From assembly GCF_030867095.1 (NCBI RefSeq), contig NC_081828.1:1317001-1381000 (forward strand): DNA of 64,000 nucleotides. Direction: 5' to 3'. The notes below the pieces were generated by a model. It made no database searches, was not told the DNA's origin, and saw only the letters and a list, made by a program, of their open reading frames with translations. Numbering within the stretch: position 1 is the first letter of the stretch; each line of letters opens with the position of its first letter. Positions 1-12,800 of the stretch are shown piece after piece. Source of the stretch: Alligator mississippiensis. Its lineage: Eukaryota > Chordata > Crocodylia > Alligatoridae. The position numbers and the translations under genes are program-made.

Positions 1-3000
1 TCTGCTACTCTTGCTCCTTCCTTCATGAGGGGGGAGCCCAGGCCAGGGTCGCCCGGCAGGGGAGGGCCCTTGGGGAGTGGTGTCCCCTGCATGTGTCCTG
101 TCCCGGAGGAAGGAGGAATGTCACTTATATCCCAGGGATGCCCTGTCCCACCTCGCCTGTCACGGCTCAACAGGGTAGGACCTCGTGCCTGGGCTAGGAC
201 AGGCTTTCACGGACGGACTCCCCAGGGGGGTGGCGAGCAGCCGCGCAGCACCCCAGCACGTGTAGTGTTGGGAGGGAAACCACGGCAGGTGCAACAGCTC
301 CCGTGAGCTGCTCATCGAGTCTTGTTTCTTCACCTTGCAGCCAGAGCAGTAAAGCCAGTTACAAATCTCTGACAGGCCTCGGTCCGGGTCCCGAGCCAAA
401 TCTTCCAGTGCCCCTTTGTTCTCCGTACTGTCCCCAGTCCAGCATGTGGCCCCGTGCTGGGACTCACTGCCGCTGCTGTGGCCTGGGTTGGCCGCCCTCC
501 ATGCAGGAGTTCAGCCAGACCAGAGCAGGGCTGCTGCGTGCACTCAGACTGGGGCGGCTTATGGCATCATTTCCCATGCTGTGAAATAGGAGTCAGTTAT
601 TTTGACACACCAGGGGTGAGGTGCTTGGGTCCGGTCCAAGCGCGGTGAGGCAGACGCCGGAGGTAGGAAACGGCTCCTTCCAACATGACACAGCAAACAT
701 GCCACGTGGAGGAGCTGCAGATGGGCTCAGCCACGGAGAACAGCTCATCTGCGGGGGCTCAGGCACCCCCAGCAGCATGCAGCTGTGCATGCATGCACGT
801 CCGTGCTGGGACACACGGCTCCTGCACCGGCCTTCCCCCCTGCTAGACGTCCAGTGCCCCTGCCCCTCCATGCTTGCCCTCCAGAGGAGCGGGGCCATTG
901 CCCTGGGGAGGGCTGGGAGCCGCTGAGCTTTGCCTTCATTTTCTCTGGATTTGTTTTTATTCTTGCACACATGATCCGACTGCCCAGAATATTACATGTA
1001 ATCTCTGAGCAGAGGAGAGGAGCCGGAAATGAGAAGGCTGTGAATGGACGTTTACGAGGTTGCGATAGGCTGTCCAACACACGTCAGATTGGGAAACCAA
1101 GAGGGCTTAATTGAAACCTGATGTTTGGCTTCAGGAGAGTCCGTCTGGGCATGGAAAAGAGATGGTTTATGAGGTTTGAAGAAAAGCAGTCGTTGCCCAT
1201 GACCTCTGTGCGGTCGCCCCGTCCTCCTGGGGGCTGAGGCAAGGCAGCGAGAAGTGTGCGGGTGCAGGCGGGGTATGTGGCTGGCCAGGCCAGGGCTGGG
1301 CTTTAAAGGTGACTGCACCTATCGAGGGATGGCCTGGGCATCCGTGCTGCCGGGAGTCGGTGTGGGGGCCGGGGGCTGGGGAGCAGAGCGGTAGCAGACG
1401 GCACGCGTTCAGACTTTCCCTGGGCAGTCTGCTTGCAGCACATTGGCGCCCAGCCCTTCCCCGCATGAGGGGCTGCCAGGCAGGCCTTGTTTGGGAGCCT
1501 GGTCGAGGTTGACGGGCTCCTTCGTAATTGGGCCCAATGCAGCCTCCTTGTAAAGGGCAGCAAGTTCCGCTCTGCTCGGCTTCTAAGGCTGAATCGAGCA
1601 TCGGGGCTCCTGGCGCACCACATATGGAAGTGATGTGCAGCCAATTAACTTTGTGGTTTGAGGGCTTTTCTGCACGGCTGAGGAGAGCAAGTAGAACCGC
1701 TCGCGGCTGATCTCCAAGGGCTTCTCCCAGAAGCTAACAAAGGGAAGCACAGGCCCATCCTCCCCGTCAGATTATGTGAAGTGAGCCAGATGGATCTGGA
1801 GGATGCAAGCGGGGGCAAGGCCGAGGGTGTTGGGTTTGCACCTGCGGCCCTGGGAGCGGCAGCCAGGACTCGGACCAGAGCACGCGTTCCTGCTGGCCGG
1901 GATGCCAGCTGGGCACCCACCGTGGACCACAGCCAGGCTTTCCGGAGGTGACCGCAGTCTGGTTGTGCGGGTGCATCTGGTAGCCCTGTCATCTGGGGCT
2001 GGGCAAACCACTGCAAAATGGACAGTCTCCTGGGCTGTAGGGCCTGGGCCCAGGGTCTCTGGCAGTCTCGCTCCCTCCCACCCCACAGGAGCCCTGCTGA
2101 GCGCCTGTAGGGCTGGCCAAAGTGGAGGAGACGGGCACGTCCTGGAGCGTCATCCCTCGGGAAAGCAGCGGGAATTCAAGCTGACCCTCGTACCTATACC
2201 TTCAGCAAGCTGCACCCGCAGGTGGCACAGGAAGGCCTGGGGCTTTCCAGTCCTGCTCGTGGCACGAGCCGTGAGGGGCGAGTCGCTGCCTCCTGCCCCG
2301 GTGCAGTCACCAGGTGCGCATGTTCTTGGCTGGGTCCGAGGGACGCCCGCGCTGACCGAGGCAGCCTGGCACGCGACGGGCTCAGCTTCTGACCTGACAC
2401 AGATAGCACCTGTCCTCAAAGGGCGGTTGCCACAGTGCTGCAGGCAGAGAAGGGGTGTGTGTCTGTTGTTGCTGCACGAGGCGACCGGCACACCTCGCTC
2501 TCATCTGTGACCGGGCTCCAAGGCCCTTGCGGCAGTGCCAGGCCTGGTGTCTGGCTCCGCACGCGCTGCTGGCCTGTGGATCTGCGCACGATCCGCCGGA
2601 ACGGCCTATGAAACAAAACCCTGCTGCCTGCAGCTGCGGCCTAACCCTCCGCTCTGTCCCGTGATGGAAATTGGGAGATGCGTGGATGCACTGAATCTGC
2701 ATGTGTGACCCTGAAGTTCCTTTCTGCTGAACCTGCTGATCCCGTCCCGTATAGTTTTACTTTAAGCTTGCAAGATGTTCTGCACCTGCCAGTCTGGCAG
2801 CGCTCCTGCTTGTACCTGGGGCTGGAGTCACTTATGTGTGAAGGCTGTGGGACAGGCAACAGAAATGGCTGCGCGAGATCTGCAGAGCTGACGGGGTGTA
2901 AAACCATCTTACTGAAGGCATTGCCCTGCACCAGTGCAGCTTCGGCCTCGCAGAGCTGCGAGGTGGTGCACCTCAGCCAAGCGCCAGCAGCCCCAGAGTT

Positions 3001-3149
3001 GACCTTTGGAGCTGGATAGTCAGTGCGTCCTGCCCCAAACCTGCTTCCCTGGCTCTGCAGCTATGGCCAGGCTGGGCAGGCAGCCCCCAGGGTGCTGTAG
3101 TGCTTCCTGCCCGCGACCACAGTTCATTGCAGGACAGGTTTCCATCGCA
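1..3149. other. ST3GAL3: ST3GAL3 intron, left edge of window
   Basis: The intron preceding the exon at 7668 starts outside the window. I found no ST3GAL3 exon here: the upstream segment that carries the L sialylmotif is not recognisable in any frame. Reading frames on both strands are short and show no known family. No tRNA or other structured RNA was seen. Confidence 0.6.
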
Positions 3150-3990
3150 CCGTGGAATCACAGGAAATGAGGGTTGAAGGGAGCTCAGGAGTCACGTCTA
3201 GTCCAACCCCTGCTCAAAGCAGGACCAGCCCCAACTACATCATCCCAGCCAGGGCTCTGTCTACCTGGCGCTTCAAAACCTCCAAGGATGGAGACTGCAC
3301 CACCGCTCTGGGTAGCTTGTTCAAGTGCTTCACCGCCCACCTCGTGAGAGTTTTTCCTAATACCCAACCTCAACTTCCCTTGCTGCAGCTTGAGCCCATT
3401 GCTCCTTGTCCTGTCATCTGCCCCCACAGAGAACAGCCCAGCTCCATCCTCTTTGCAGCCCCCCTGCAGGGAGGTGAAGGCTGCTATTCAACCCCCTCGG
3501 TCTTCTCTTCTGCAGACTCAGTCAGCCCAGTTCCCTCCTCCTCTTCTAAGTCCTGTGCTCCAGGCTCCAACCATTTTCATTGCCCTCCACTGGACTTTCT
3601 CCAATGTGTCCACATCCTTTCTGCAGTGGGGCCCAAAACTGGACACCGGACTCCAGATGTGGCCTCCCCAGTGCTGAATAGAGGGGAAGGATCACTGCCC
3701 TCGATCTGTGGCAACGCTCCTACCCATGCAGCCCAGGAGGCCGGTAGCCTTCTTTGCAGCACGAGCACACTGCTGGCTCCTGTTCAGCTCCTTGTCCCCT
3801 GTCCCCCCCCAGGTCCTTGTCTGCAGAGCTGCTGCCCAGCCCGTCACCCCCAGCCTGCACCGGTGCAGGGGATCACTCCCTCCTCAGTGCAGCACTTTGC
3901 ACTTGTCCTTGTTGAACATCATAAGAACACCATGGCCACGCCGATCTCTTCTTTCCAGGCAGTGGCTGTGGCTTTTATCACCCACTCGCT
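3150..3990 (-). mobile_element. old CR1 LINE fragment
   Basis: Read on the minus strand this is a degenerate CR1 3' part. It ends on the left with a GGGAGCTCAGGAGTCA-like 3' tail at about 3178-3197. To its right are the typical CR1 blocks: a conserved segment around 3270-3390, and a TTGCACTTGTCCTTGTTGAA block at 3897-3916 that matches the younger CR1 copies in this window. Several stops and gaps make it much older than the copy at 18736. It is 5'-truncated, as is usual for CR1. Confidence 0.75.
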
Positions 3991-5660
3991 TTCTCCATTG
4001 TGATCCCTGCCAGCGTGCGAGGGCAGAAGCAGCGCAAGGACAGGAGTAGTGGGACCTGCATCCTGCCTTGCTCTGGTTTCACTGGCAGTTCCCTTTTGTG
4101 CTGTGGGGAGCTGGGTTAGCAGGCTCCGAGCTGCCCGGCCAGCAGGCTCAGCCCGTGGAGCGTGCTGAGGCTACGTCGATCCCACTCCGTCCCAGTACCA
4201 ACCACATCGGCTGAGCGCACCCACGCCCCGCTGCACAAAGGCAGCTGCAGCGTTTCAGGCTGAGGAGGTAGCACGCATGGAGCGAGCCCAGCATGCCCCG
4301 AACAGCACCATCAGGCACTGTAACAGAGCAGTAGATATGCGCCCTAAGCATGTGCGGAGATCCTTTCTCCCCCTCTCTCCTGCATCCTGCTGCCATCAGG
4401 GCATTGCCGCTCTCTGCCCAGGATGCCCCAGGATGACAAAGGCCTCACACTTCAGTGCACAAGTCCTGTGGATGGGCCCAGGTCACAAGGGGAGGAAGCA
4501 ACGGGCTCTTTCTCTTCCAGTTAGATGGTAAAACTGGACTCCGCAGGGGCATCGCATCCGATCCCTTCTCCTCTGGTGGACCGTTCCCTGCTCTCCGCCA
4601 CCAGACCTCTAAGGAGATTAAGGAAAGTCCTCCCGGTCACAGCAAGGGATAAGTCAAGAGAGGGAGAAGCAAAGCTGCTCCGCTTTGCCTGTCTCCAAGA
4701 CCTGACTGTGCAGCTGGACTCCCGTGGCGACAGCGGGCGCAGGGGTCTCTGCGCCAGGCATCAGCCGCAGGAGCAGTGCTCGGGCTGCCGGCTCCGGCCG
4801 CAGGGACCACAGCTGCATCCACGCCGGGTGCTTTGCTGGTACTCCCAAGCGGTGCTGGCCGTCTCTGCAGGGTGCAGGGAGGAAAGGAAAGGGGGCAGCT
4901 CCTGCAGCACGGGGGGGCTGCGCGCCCCTCGGGATAGTTCCCATAAAAGCACAAGCATCTGAAAGAAAAGCCCAAGGGTGTTTTGTTATTGTAGGATGTG
5001 GTAGCGATGCATGGTCCCGTTTGCACGGCTCATGTGTGCTCCAAAGGCTTTACAGATACCACGTGATCAGGTTTGCCAGCTGTACCCAGAATAACACGGG
5101 GGGAGGAGGGAATTTTTGGGGGGTGCGCATTTGTTCCCCCAGGAGAATTCAGTGCAACATTCAGTCAACGCATCAGTCGTAGCCAGCATTAATGTCGTGT
5201 TGCAATTGTGATTTCCAGTAGCAAATTTGGTAACAACACCCCGTTCTTCAGAGAAGGCGGTCACGGCCGCAGTAATCCATCTCTCTCCCGCACGACGAGG
5301 TAAAACCCCAGAAGCGACTGGAATCCATTTAGCCCCGTAGGGTGTCAGGTATTTCTGCAAACAGATTTACAGCAATAATTTCCTGCCAGCCTGAAAGGCG
5401 GTGACACCACAGTGACCCTGGCACGGAATTGAAAGCAGCTCGACTTCCCCTGCGGCGAGTGAAATGCAGCGCTCTCCCCTCCCTAGCGAAGCCTCGGGCA
5501 GAGCGGTGGGAGGCACGGGGCCACTGAGCCTGCGGTGTGCGGGGCTGGGGTTGCCGTGATGCCCCAGGGCGCATGTGAGAAGCAAGGGTTTTTCTCATAG
5601 CCTCCACAGAGCAGAGATGAGAGGAGCTGCCACGGCCTGGGGGGTGGGACACAGCTTCTG
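3991..5660. other. intron sequence, nothing recognised
   Basis: Intronic DNA of ST3GAL3. Short GC-rich open frames occur on both strands but none shows a recognisable domain or flanking splice signals. No structured RNA was seen. Confidence 0.5.
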
Positions 5661-5664
5661 CGTC

Positions 5665-5775
5665 TGTAAGACTACAAGAAGTGCTGTGCTGGGGAGGACC
5701 GAGGGTCCGTCTAGCCTGGCCTCCTCACTCTAACGCTGGCAAGGACGGGATGCTTTGGAGGAAGAGGACGAGAGC
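5665..5775 (+). repeat. degenerate sauropsid interspersed repeat
   Basis: The stretch with AGAAGTGCTGTGCTGG, GAGGGTCCGTCTAGCC and GGATGCTTTGGAGGAAGAG resembles a repeat common in turtle and crocodile genomes (the 'ccatgctgg ... gggtccatctagcc ... gatgcttc' pattern). I cannot name its class with certainty; it could be an old SINE or a LINE end. Confidence 0.4.
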
Positions 5776-7667
5776 CAGGGCAGCAGGTGTGCAGGGCAGA
5801 GATCAGAGGTGCCTTCACCGCGTCATCCCCAGGACAGAGCCCCTCTTTTCTTAGCAGAGCAAAGCCGCGTGGAGACGCAGCGAGCTCTGTGGCCCAGCCA
5901 GGGCAGCATCAAAATACCGGTGGGAAGAGTTCCCCAGAGCGCCCCATGGTTGGCTTCCCTCTGCTCCAGGCGCCCGTTCCACCCAGGACACACAACCGTA
6001 GCTCAGCAGCCCGTGGACCAGCTGCATGTTTCTCTTCGCGAGAGCAGACCCGCAGGACTACATGTGATTCACTGTGTGACTCATTTGTTGTCATGCATTT
6101 TACCAGTGTGGAAAGGGCTCGGTGGGGTTTGCTGCAGATTTCATTTCAAAGCTGCCACTGCAGTCGCTCTCTCCATTTGATGATGTTTTGGGGCCGCGTC
6201 ACATTATTTAGCTAAGGACGGTGACCCTCAACCAGGTGCCTTGAGAGCCTTTCAAGCGTGGCACGGGGTGCTGCGTGCCGTTAGCCCAGCCAGGTCTGCA
6301 CACACGGTTCACACGAGAAACACAAGGATTGCAAATAGGAGTGCGTCGTGCGAAAGCCGTTCTGCCCAGCTGCTGCCTTCCTGGGTTCTTTGTAAAAAAG
6401 AATTGCTCTGGTGTTTTTCTCTAGTCAAGAGATGAGTGCGAGGTAAGAGCTGGCCTTTCCCCGGGGGTCTCGAGTCTCAAGGTCGAGAACCACCGGCGAA
6501 GGACAGCGGGCACGGGGCCTGCAGCAGGTGCGGCTCCTGTCCCGTAAGGAGTCAGGACATCTCTGTTGGTGTCAGGCTGATTTGCGGGTTTTTAAGCTGA
6601 GTGAGAGGCAGGCTGTGAGCGCTCCCTGACCTCGCTCGGCTCCAGCACCGCCGGCGAACATGCACAAGCCAGAGAAGGAGCCCCTGCTTCTCCTGCAGCG
6701 TTCGCTGTGGTGGACAGATTGCAGCCCAGCACATGCTTGCTCTTAGTGCCGTCTCGGGAGCAGCGATCCTCGCCAGACAGGCCACGTTTGACAGGGAGAG
6801 CCCTGGCCGCTTGGGAAGCAGCAGCGAGGGCAGGGTGGGGGAGCTGGGAATGGAGGAAGAGCCCTTCAGCCTGTAACGAAGACGGATGATTTCAGCGGTG
6901 CCTGGGCCCCCACTTGTGCTGTTCTCTTGGCTCTTAGCCTCAGGCTGGCTCCTGCCCGCAGGTTCTTTTCCAAAGGCAACACAGCCGGGGGAGGCCGGGC
7001 GCCGCTTGGATCCTGGCGCCCCCATAGCAGGCGTCTCCCCTGCACAGCACCGGGTCTGGGCGCCCATACGGGGAAGCAGGGTCCCCCCTAGTCCCCGGTC
7101 TCCCTCCATCCCATCCCGGTGCTCGTGCGGCTGCCGCAGGTGGCACGTTGTCCCCCGTGCCGTGCTCCCTGCTGCCTCCCTTCAGCCGGCCCGGTCAGCT
7201 CTCACGCTCCTCTTGGGCTGGCGGGAAGCTGCTGGGGATTCAGACGCTGGCGGCTGCTGTAACGTCTGAGAACAGATGTCGATGCTCGCCCTCTCCAGCC
7301 ACGGCTGGCCTCTTTCACCACCCCTCTCCCGCAAGACTTGCTGCCCTATCTCCAGGACGCAGAGCCCACGGGAGGGAGAGGGAGAGCTAAGCCCCCGGCG
7401 CTGCCCCCCGCCTGGCCCGACTCGGGCAGGAGAAGCCGGGCACGGAGCTGGAGCAGCCGTTGCTGCAGGGGGTGGTAGGGTTTCCTGCGCAGGTCAGAGG
7501 CTGCGACACCCTTGGCAGCTGGTACCCAGGTGGGCCCCGGCCCTTTGCTGCCCTGCCAGGGAGTGATCTTATCCCTCTGTCCCAAGCCCTTGACAGGAGG
7601 TTGCATTCATAGTGGGGACGGCAGCGATGTGCAAATGACTCATGTCCCTTCTTTTTCCCTGCCTCAG
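5776..7667. other. ST3GAL3: ST3GAL3 intron ending in a canonical acceptor
   Basis: There is no recognised gene here. The right end (about 7650-7667) is a pyrimidine-rich tract followed by CAG, the acceptor of the next exon. The interval is GC-rich and has many short shadow frames. Confidence 0.6.
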
Positions 7668-7814
7668 AACATCCCCACCCTGGGAAGCGTAGCAATAACC
7701 ATGGCGCTCCACAACTGCGATGAGGTAGCAGTCGCGGGATTCGGCTACGACATGAGCTTGCCCAACGCGCCGCTGCACTACTACGAGAACATCAAGATGT
7801 CGGCCATCAAGGAG
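7668..7814 (+). CDS. ST3GAL3: ST3GAL3, penultimate coding exon
   Basis: This exon encodes 49 residues in phase 0 at both ends, from NIPTLGSVAITM to MSAIKE. It closely matches human ST3 beta-galactoside alpha-2,3-sialyltransferase 3. The enzyme moves sialic acid from CMP-sialic acid onto terminal galactose (Gal-beta1,3/1,4-GlcNAc) of glycoproteins and glycolipids in the Golgi lumen. The exon carries the C-terminal half of sialylmotif S (NIPTLGSVA...) and sialylmotif III, HYYE. A polypyrimidine tract and CAG precede it and a GTAGGA donor follows. Residues differing from human are conservative. The next exon (31798) joins in frame at ...AIKE|SWTH.... Identification is secure. Confidence 0.97.
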
Positions 7815-7839
7815 GTAGGAGCCGCTCAGCTCGGCATGA

Positions 7840-8110
7840 GAAGGGATTTTCCTCCCTGCTCAGACTGGTGTTTTGCCCTCCTCTGCAGCGGGGGCACGGC
7901 CTCTGCCTGCGCTCTCTGCAGCGTCCATGAACCCCCTTTGCAGCAGCAGGTCGCTGGTAGCTGCAGCACCCCTGCTTTCCTGGGGGCAGGGGCGATGCCT
8001 GGGGCTGTCAGGGTGAGTGTCCTGGTGCTCAGACCTCAGACACGGGGTTTGTCCGGGCTGGTTTGGACAGGGCTGATTCTGCCTCCGGCAGGGCTTGCAC
8101 TGGAGGTGCC
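7840..8110 (+). repeat. CR1-3'-end-like repeat, copy A
   Basis: This begins only about 25 bp after the ST3GAL3 exon. It shares ordered blocks with 47235-47885 and 50860-51395: a GGATTTTCCTCCCTGCTCAG block, a 'catgaaccccctttgcagcagcagg' type block, CTTTCCTGGGGGCAGGGG, and 'ctggtttggacagggctgat' followed by CTGCCTCCGGCAGGG. The last block resembles the 3' tail of CR1 subfamilies with long 3' UTRs. CR1 origin is inferred; membership of one dispersed family is seen directly. Confidence 0.6.
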
Positions 8111-8630
8111 CTTGCAGCTCCCCACCAGCCCCTGGCTCTGGGGTTCTCTAATTCTCTCACATTGCTCTTCCTTGGGCAAGGGATGGACACTAGCCTTGGT
8201 ATCAGGGACAAAAAGCACATGAAAACCCAGGCTGTGTCTGGACGCGCTCTCAAGCATAACTCATGTTACAGAGCATCCAGTCGTGGACAGAAGAGTCCCT
8301 CAGAGCACATGTGGTGCAAATCTGTACACTGCTCGGGGCTGACACGGGGGCAGCAGTGAAAGGGAGAAGTCAAAGCAGCACCAACTAGGGCAGATCAATG
8401 GGAAAGCTCCTGGGGGACGGGTTGCTTGGGGCCTGGCACCTCACCTCCCTCTTCGCTGTGTGCTGGTATCCCCCGGCTGCCCAGGAAGCAGCAGCTTGCT
8501 CATCTAAAGGCAGCCATGGAGGTGTGTGGTCGCGGCAGCGCTGTGACGTCAGGAGGGGCACGGCGCTTCTAGAGCGACATAAAACCCCCGGCGCTGCGGT
8601 GGTAGCCACATCAGAGTGCCAGGGCAGGTA
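8111..8630. other. ST3GAL3 intron, nothing recognised
   Basis: About 520 bp of unique intron between the copy-A repeat and the LTR element. No gene or repeat was recognised. Its last five bases form the left target-site duplication. Confidence 0.5.
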
Positions 8631-8635
8631 GGACA
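8631..8635. repeat. target-site duplication, left (GGACA)
   Basis: GGACA abuts the left LTR and is repeated exactly at 15694-15698 beyond the right LTR. A 5-bp duplication is typical of Ty3/gypsy integrase. It shows that both element ends are original. Confidence 0.93.
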
Positions 8636-9603
8636 TGTGGCGGGTCAGTAGGGGGCGCTCCTGCGTTGAGCCGCCCACCTCCCTGCGCCCGACCACCTTC
8701 CAGGCTCTGAGTGCCTCCCTTAGGGTGCCTCCCGTCCGGCCGACCCCTTCCCTGGAGCACACCCGCTAGCCTGGGGTCCCGCTGCCACCATCCAAGGCTC
8801 TGGACTCACTTCTTGCTCTGCGCGCCTTGGAGAACGCAGGCCTGATCGTCCAATGGGTACTAGATCCAATACAAGCACTTGGGGCACTTCCCCAAGTCAG
8901 GGGCTTATTAGGAAAGTCTCCCTTAGTCCACAGACCTAAGGGGCCTCCTTGGCATAATTTAGACCCACCCCTCAATAAGTCTCCCACACCGGTCACAAAG
9001 GAGAACTTTATTGATTACAGGGGTAGGGTGAAAACAGGGTAAAAGGTAGAGCACTATCATAGAAATCTTACAGGAATATCAAAGGAATCCCATAGAGCAA
9101 ACCAGGGTGGCTGAGGTAGCCGTTTAAACGCATCTGAGTTACTGAAACTAAATATCTAATCGGATCTTTAGTAGCTTACTCACTCTCATCGTCCGGAGGT
9201 AGTTGTTGTATCCTCTGGAGGCAGGGCACTCTTGGAGCATGCGGTGATGAGGAGAGAGCCAGGCTCAGATTCACCTGGATGACCGCATGGCTAATGGCTG
9301 ACCCCCTTCTTCTTGGACCGAGCCCTTAAATAACCTCTCTGACCTCAGCAGCCCGGTCCAATCGAAGCTGCCAATACTGGCCACAAGCCGACCAATCTCC
9401 CCCGCATCCCTGGCTACCTGGGCCCGCGCAGGGCCGGGTCTTTCCCCCCTGCCCAGGTGACCAGAGCATCGCCTCCCAGGCACCAGGCTTTTGTCATGCA
9501 GACCAGGTGGGACATCCCCACCCTGAGGAATGAAACACCAGCCTCCCAGGCTGGCTGAGACAGGTCTCTGGAGAGGGGCACCAACGGTGGCATTTCTGCC
9601 ACA
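8636..9603 (-). repeat. 3' LTR of the Gmr1-like element
   Basis: A 968-bp direct repeat of 14726-15693 (offset 6,090 bp) with two differences. On the minus strand it begins TGTGGCAGAAATGCC and ends ...CCGCCACA. A TATA-like TTATTTAAGG lies on the minus strand at about 9326-9335. AATAAA, the probable poly(A) signal, is at 9007-9012. These suggest U3 on the right and R-U5 on the left in plus coordinates. Confidence 0.95.
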
Positions 9604-9620
9604 CTTCCCCCCCCTCCTTT
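9604..9620 (-). other. polypurine tract
   Basis: On the minus strand AAAGGAGGGGGGGGAAG directly adjoins the 3' LTR. A purine run here is where plus-strand DNA synthesis is primed in LTR elements. Confidence 0.85.
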
Positions 9621-9819
9621 ACAAGCTCGGACATGGGGCCTCTCAGGGCCGTGGGTCCGGGCGTGTCGGGTCTGGGGGTTCCCCCGGGATGCCAGAAGAA
9701 GGAAAAGGGAAAAACCTGGAACATGGAACAAGTTAAGACAATAACAGATAGAAACCATAAAACCTGATGGCAGTCTTATGCTAGTGATCTCCTCACTAGT
9801 CCCAAGTCCCAAGGACTCG
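9621..9819. other. short spacer between pol and polypurine tract
   Basis: About 200 bp with no coding signal of note. It leaves no room for an envelope gene, in line with a retrotransposon that moves within cells. Confidence 0.7.
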
Positions 9820-12800
9820 CTACCCAGAGTCCTTTCGTGACAAGGCGTCCGCTATCACGTTCTGGCTTCCTTTTATGTGTTGGACAGTAAAATTAAATTC
9901 CTGCAGCTGCCAGGACCAACGTTGCAGCTTGGCATTGGTGTTTTGCATGGTCTGCAGCCACTGCAGTGGGGCATGGTCCGACAGGACGGTGAACTGTTGT
10001 CCCCACAGGTAAGGCTTCAGCTTGTTCAGGGCCCAGACGATGGCCAAGCACTCCTTCTCGATGGAGGACAGGTTTCGCTCCCGAGGGATTAGCTTCCGGC
10101 TGAGGTACGCCACGGGGTGCCGTGTCTCCTGATGCTCCTGTAAGAGTACAGCTCCCAGTCCTACGTCGGAGGCATCCGTTGCCACGTAGAAGGGTTTATC
10201 CTGGAGCGGTGCCTTCAGGATCGGTTGTTTGACCAGGGCCGCCTTGAGGGCGTCGAACGCTTCCTGGCACCCCTGCTTCCAGACCACCGGGTCCGGGCTG
10301 CCCTTCTTGGTCAGCTCGTGCAGCGGAGCTGCGGTTGCTCCAAACCCTGGGACAAATCTTCGGTAGTAACCCGCCAGGCCAAGGAAGGCTCTGACTTGCT
10401 TCTTGGTCTGTGGAGGCGGCCAGTCTTTGATGGCCTCAATCTTGTCCCACAAGGGAGCAATCTGACCTCCACCCACACGATGACCCAAGTACACTACCTC
10501 CGATAGTGCCCACTGGCACTTCTTGGCTTTCACCGTAAGACCAGCTTGCTTGATCTTACCTAGCACGGTGGTCAGGTGAGTCAGGTGCGACTCGAAATCC
10601 GGACTGAAGATGGCGATGTCATCGATGTAAGCCATGGCAAACTGCTCACATCCTTGCAGCAGATTATTGATCAGTCTCTGGAAAGAGGCGGGCGAGTTGC
10701 GCAAACCGAAAGGTAAAACTGTGAACTCGTATAGCCCCGTAGGTGTGGTAAAGGCAGACTTGGCTATGGCATCCGGGTCCAGGGCCATCTGCCAAAATCC
10801 TTTGGACAGATCGAGAGTTGAGATCACCTTGGCTGGGCCCAGGCGATCCAGCAACGTGTCCATCCTGGGCATAGGGTACGCATCAGGGGTGGTGATGGCA
10901 TTCAGCTTCCTGTAGTCCACACAGAACCGGATGGTCCCGTCCTGCTTCCGGACGAGCACCACCGGACTGGCCCAGGGACTCGTTGAAGGCCGGATTACCC
11001 CCAACTCCTCCATCTCTGCGATCTCCCGTTCTATTTCTTGCCTCACTTTCTCATTGACTGGGTAATGTCGGGAGTATATAGGGCGATGGCTGCCCGTCTC
11101 TATCGAGTGTACCGCCAGGTCCGTTCTACCTGGCTTGTTAGAGAACACAGTCTCAAAGTCCTTGAGCGCTGCGAGCAGCTGGTCCTTGTCCTGGGAGGGC
11201 AGATGGTCCGGCAGGCGGAGTTCCTCGATCCCTGCCTCGCCATCCCAGTCTCCATACATGACCGGCTCCTCGGGGTCCTCCGGAGTTCCCTCAACGGAGG
11301 GGACCCAGAATACCATCTCCTTTCTGTCGTAGTAGGGTTTAAGCATGTTCACGTGAATTGTCTTAGGTTTCCTACCCTTAATACCCACTACATAGGTCAC
11401 ATCATCCAGTCTGTCCAGGACAGCATGGGGACCTTCCCAAGCAGCTTGCAGCTTGTCCGTTTTTAGTGGCAGGAAAACCATCACATTCTCACCCCGCTCA
11501 AAGGTACGTAAGCGGGCCTTCTCATCATACCAGGACCTTTGCTTCTCCTGGGCCTGTCCCAGGGAGTCCCGTGCCACCTTCATCATGTCAGTCAGTTTCT
11601 GACGGAAGTCAAGCACATACTCCACCACGGAGGTCTTTGTGGAAGCGATCTTCCCTTCCCATTCCTCTCTCACCAAATCGAGAGGACCTCGCACTCGCCT
11701 CCCGAACATCAGCTCGAAGGGCGAGAACCCAGTGGACTCCTGGGGCACCTCCCGGTAGGCAAAGAGCAGATGCGGCAGTTTCTCATCCCAGTCATTGGGG
11801 TTGGAGTCCACATAGGCCTTGAGCATCCCTTTCAAGGTCCCGTTGAACCTTTCCACCAGCCCATTTGTCTGAGGGTGGTAGGCTGTGGTCTTAAGGTGTT
11901 GCACCCCACAGCAGTCCCACAGGCACTCCATTACCTCCGCCATGAAGTTCCCACCCCGGTCCGTCAGGATCTCGGAGGGAAAACCCAGCTGGCAGAAGAC
12001 CTTGATGAGGGCATCAGCCACCACGGGGGCCTCGATGGAGGTCAAGGCAACTGCCTCCGGGTACCGCGTTGCGTAATCCACCAGAGTCAGTATGTATTTC
12101 TTTCCTCTACGAGTCCTATGCTTCAGCGGTCCCACAATGTCCACGGCCACCCTGTGGAAGGGTTGGTCTATGATCGGGAGGGGCTGCAGGGGAGCTCTTC
12201 TCTTGTCCCCGCTTTTGCCCGTCCGCTGGCATGTCTCGCAAGATTTGCAATAGTCCGTCACATTCTGGGCAATTCTGGGCCAAAAAAAGTTCACCTGCAA
12301 CCGCTGGCGTGTCCGTTCCCTGCCCATGTGACCAGCACACGGTAGATCATGAGCCAGGGCAAGCAATTGCTGTCTGTATTTCCGGGGTACTATGAGCTGG
12401 CGCTGCGGCTCCCTGGTCTCGGCATGGTTCTTTGGCACCCACAACCGATAGAGAAGCCCCTTATCCCAGACCACCTGTTCCCTCTTGTCCGGAGTGAACT
12501 CAGTCTCTTGCTCCTGAGCCATCTGCCGGAGTCCCTCCAAGCTGGGGTCCTCCCAAACCTCCTGCTTGAACTCCTCTTGCCCAACTAGGCAATCAGCAGG
12601 GAGTGCACACTCACCCACAGGGACTTCCTGGGTCTCCTCCCTGCTAGTGTCACCTCCCTCTGCCACTGACGGAATGCACGCCTCCCCGGGACTGTCACTT
12701 AACCCACCCTCGGGGTTACCGGTTCCCTCTGGGACCAGGGTGCAATCGCCGTCTGCAGGGGTCCCTTCCCCTGCGGCCAATGGTGTGACTTTCTCCCGGG

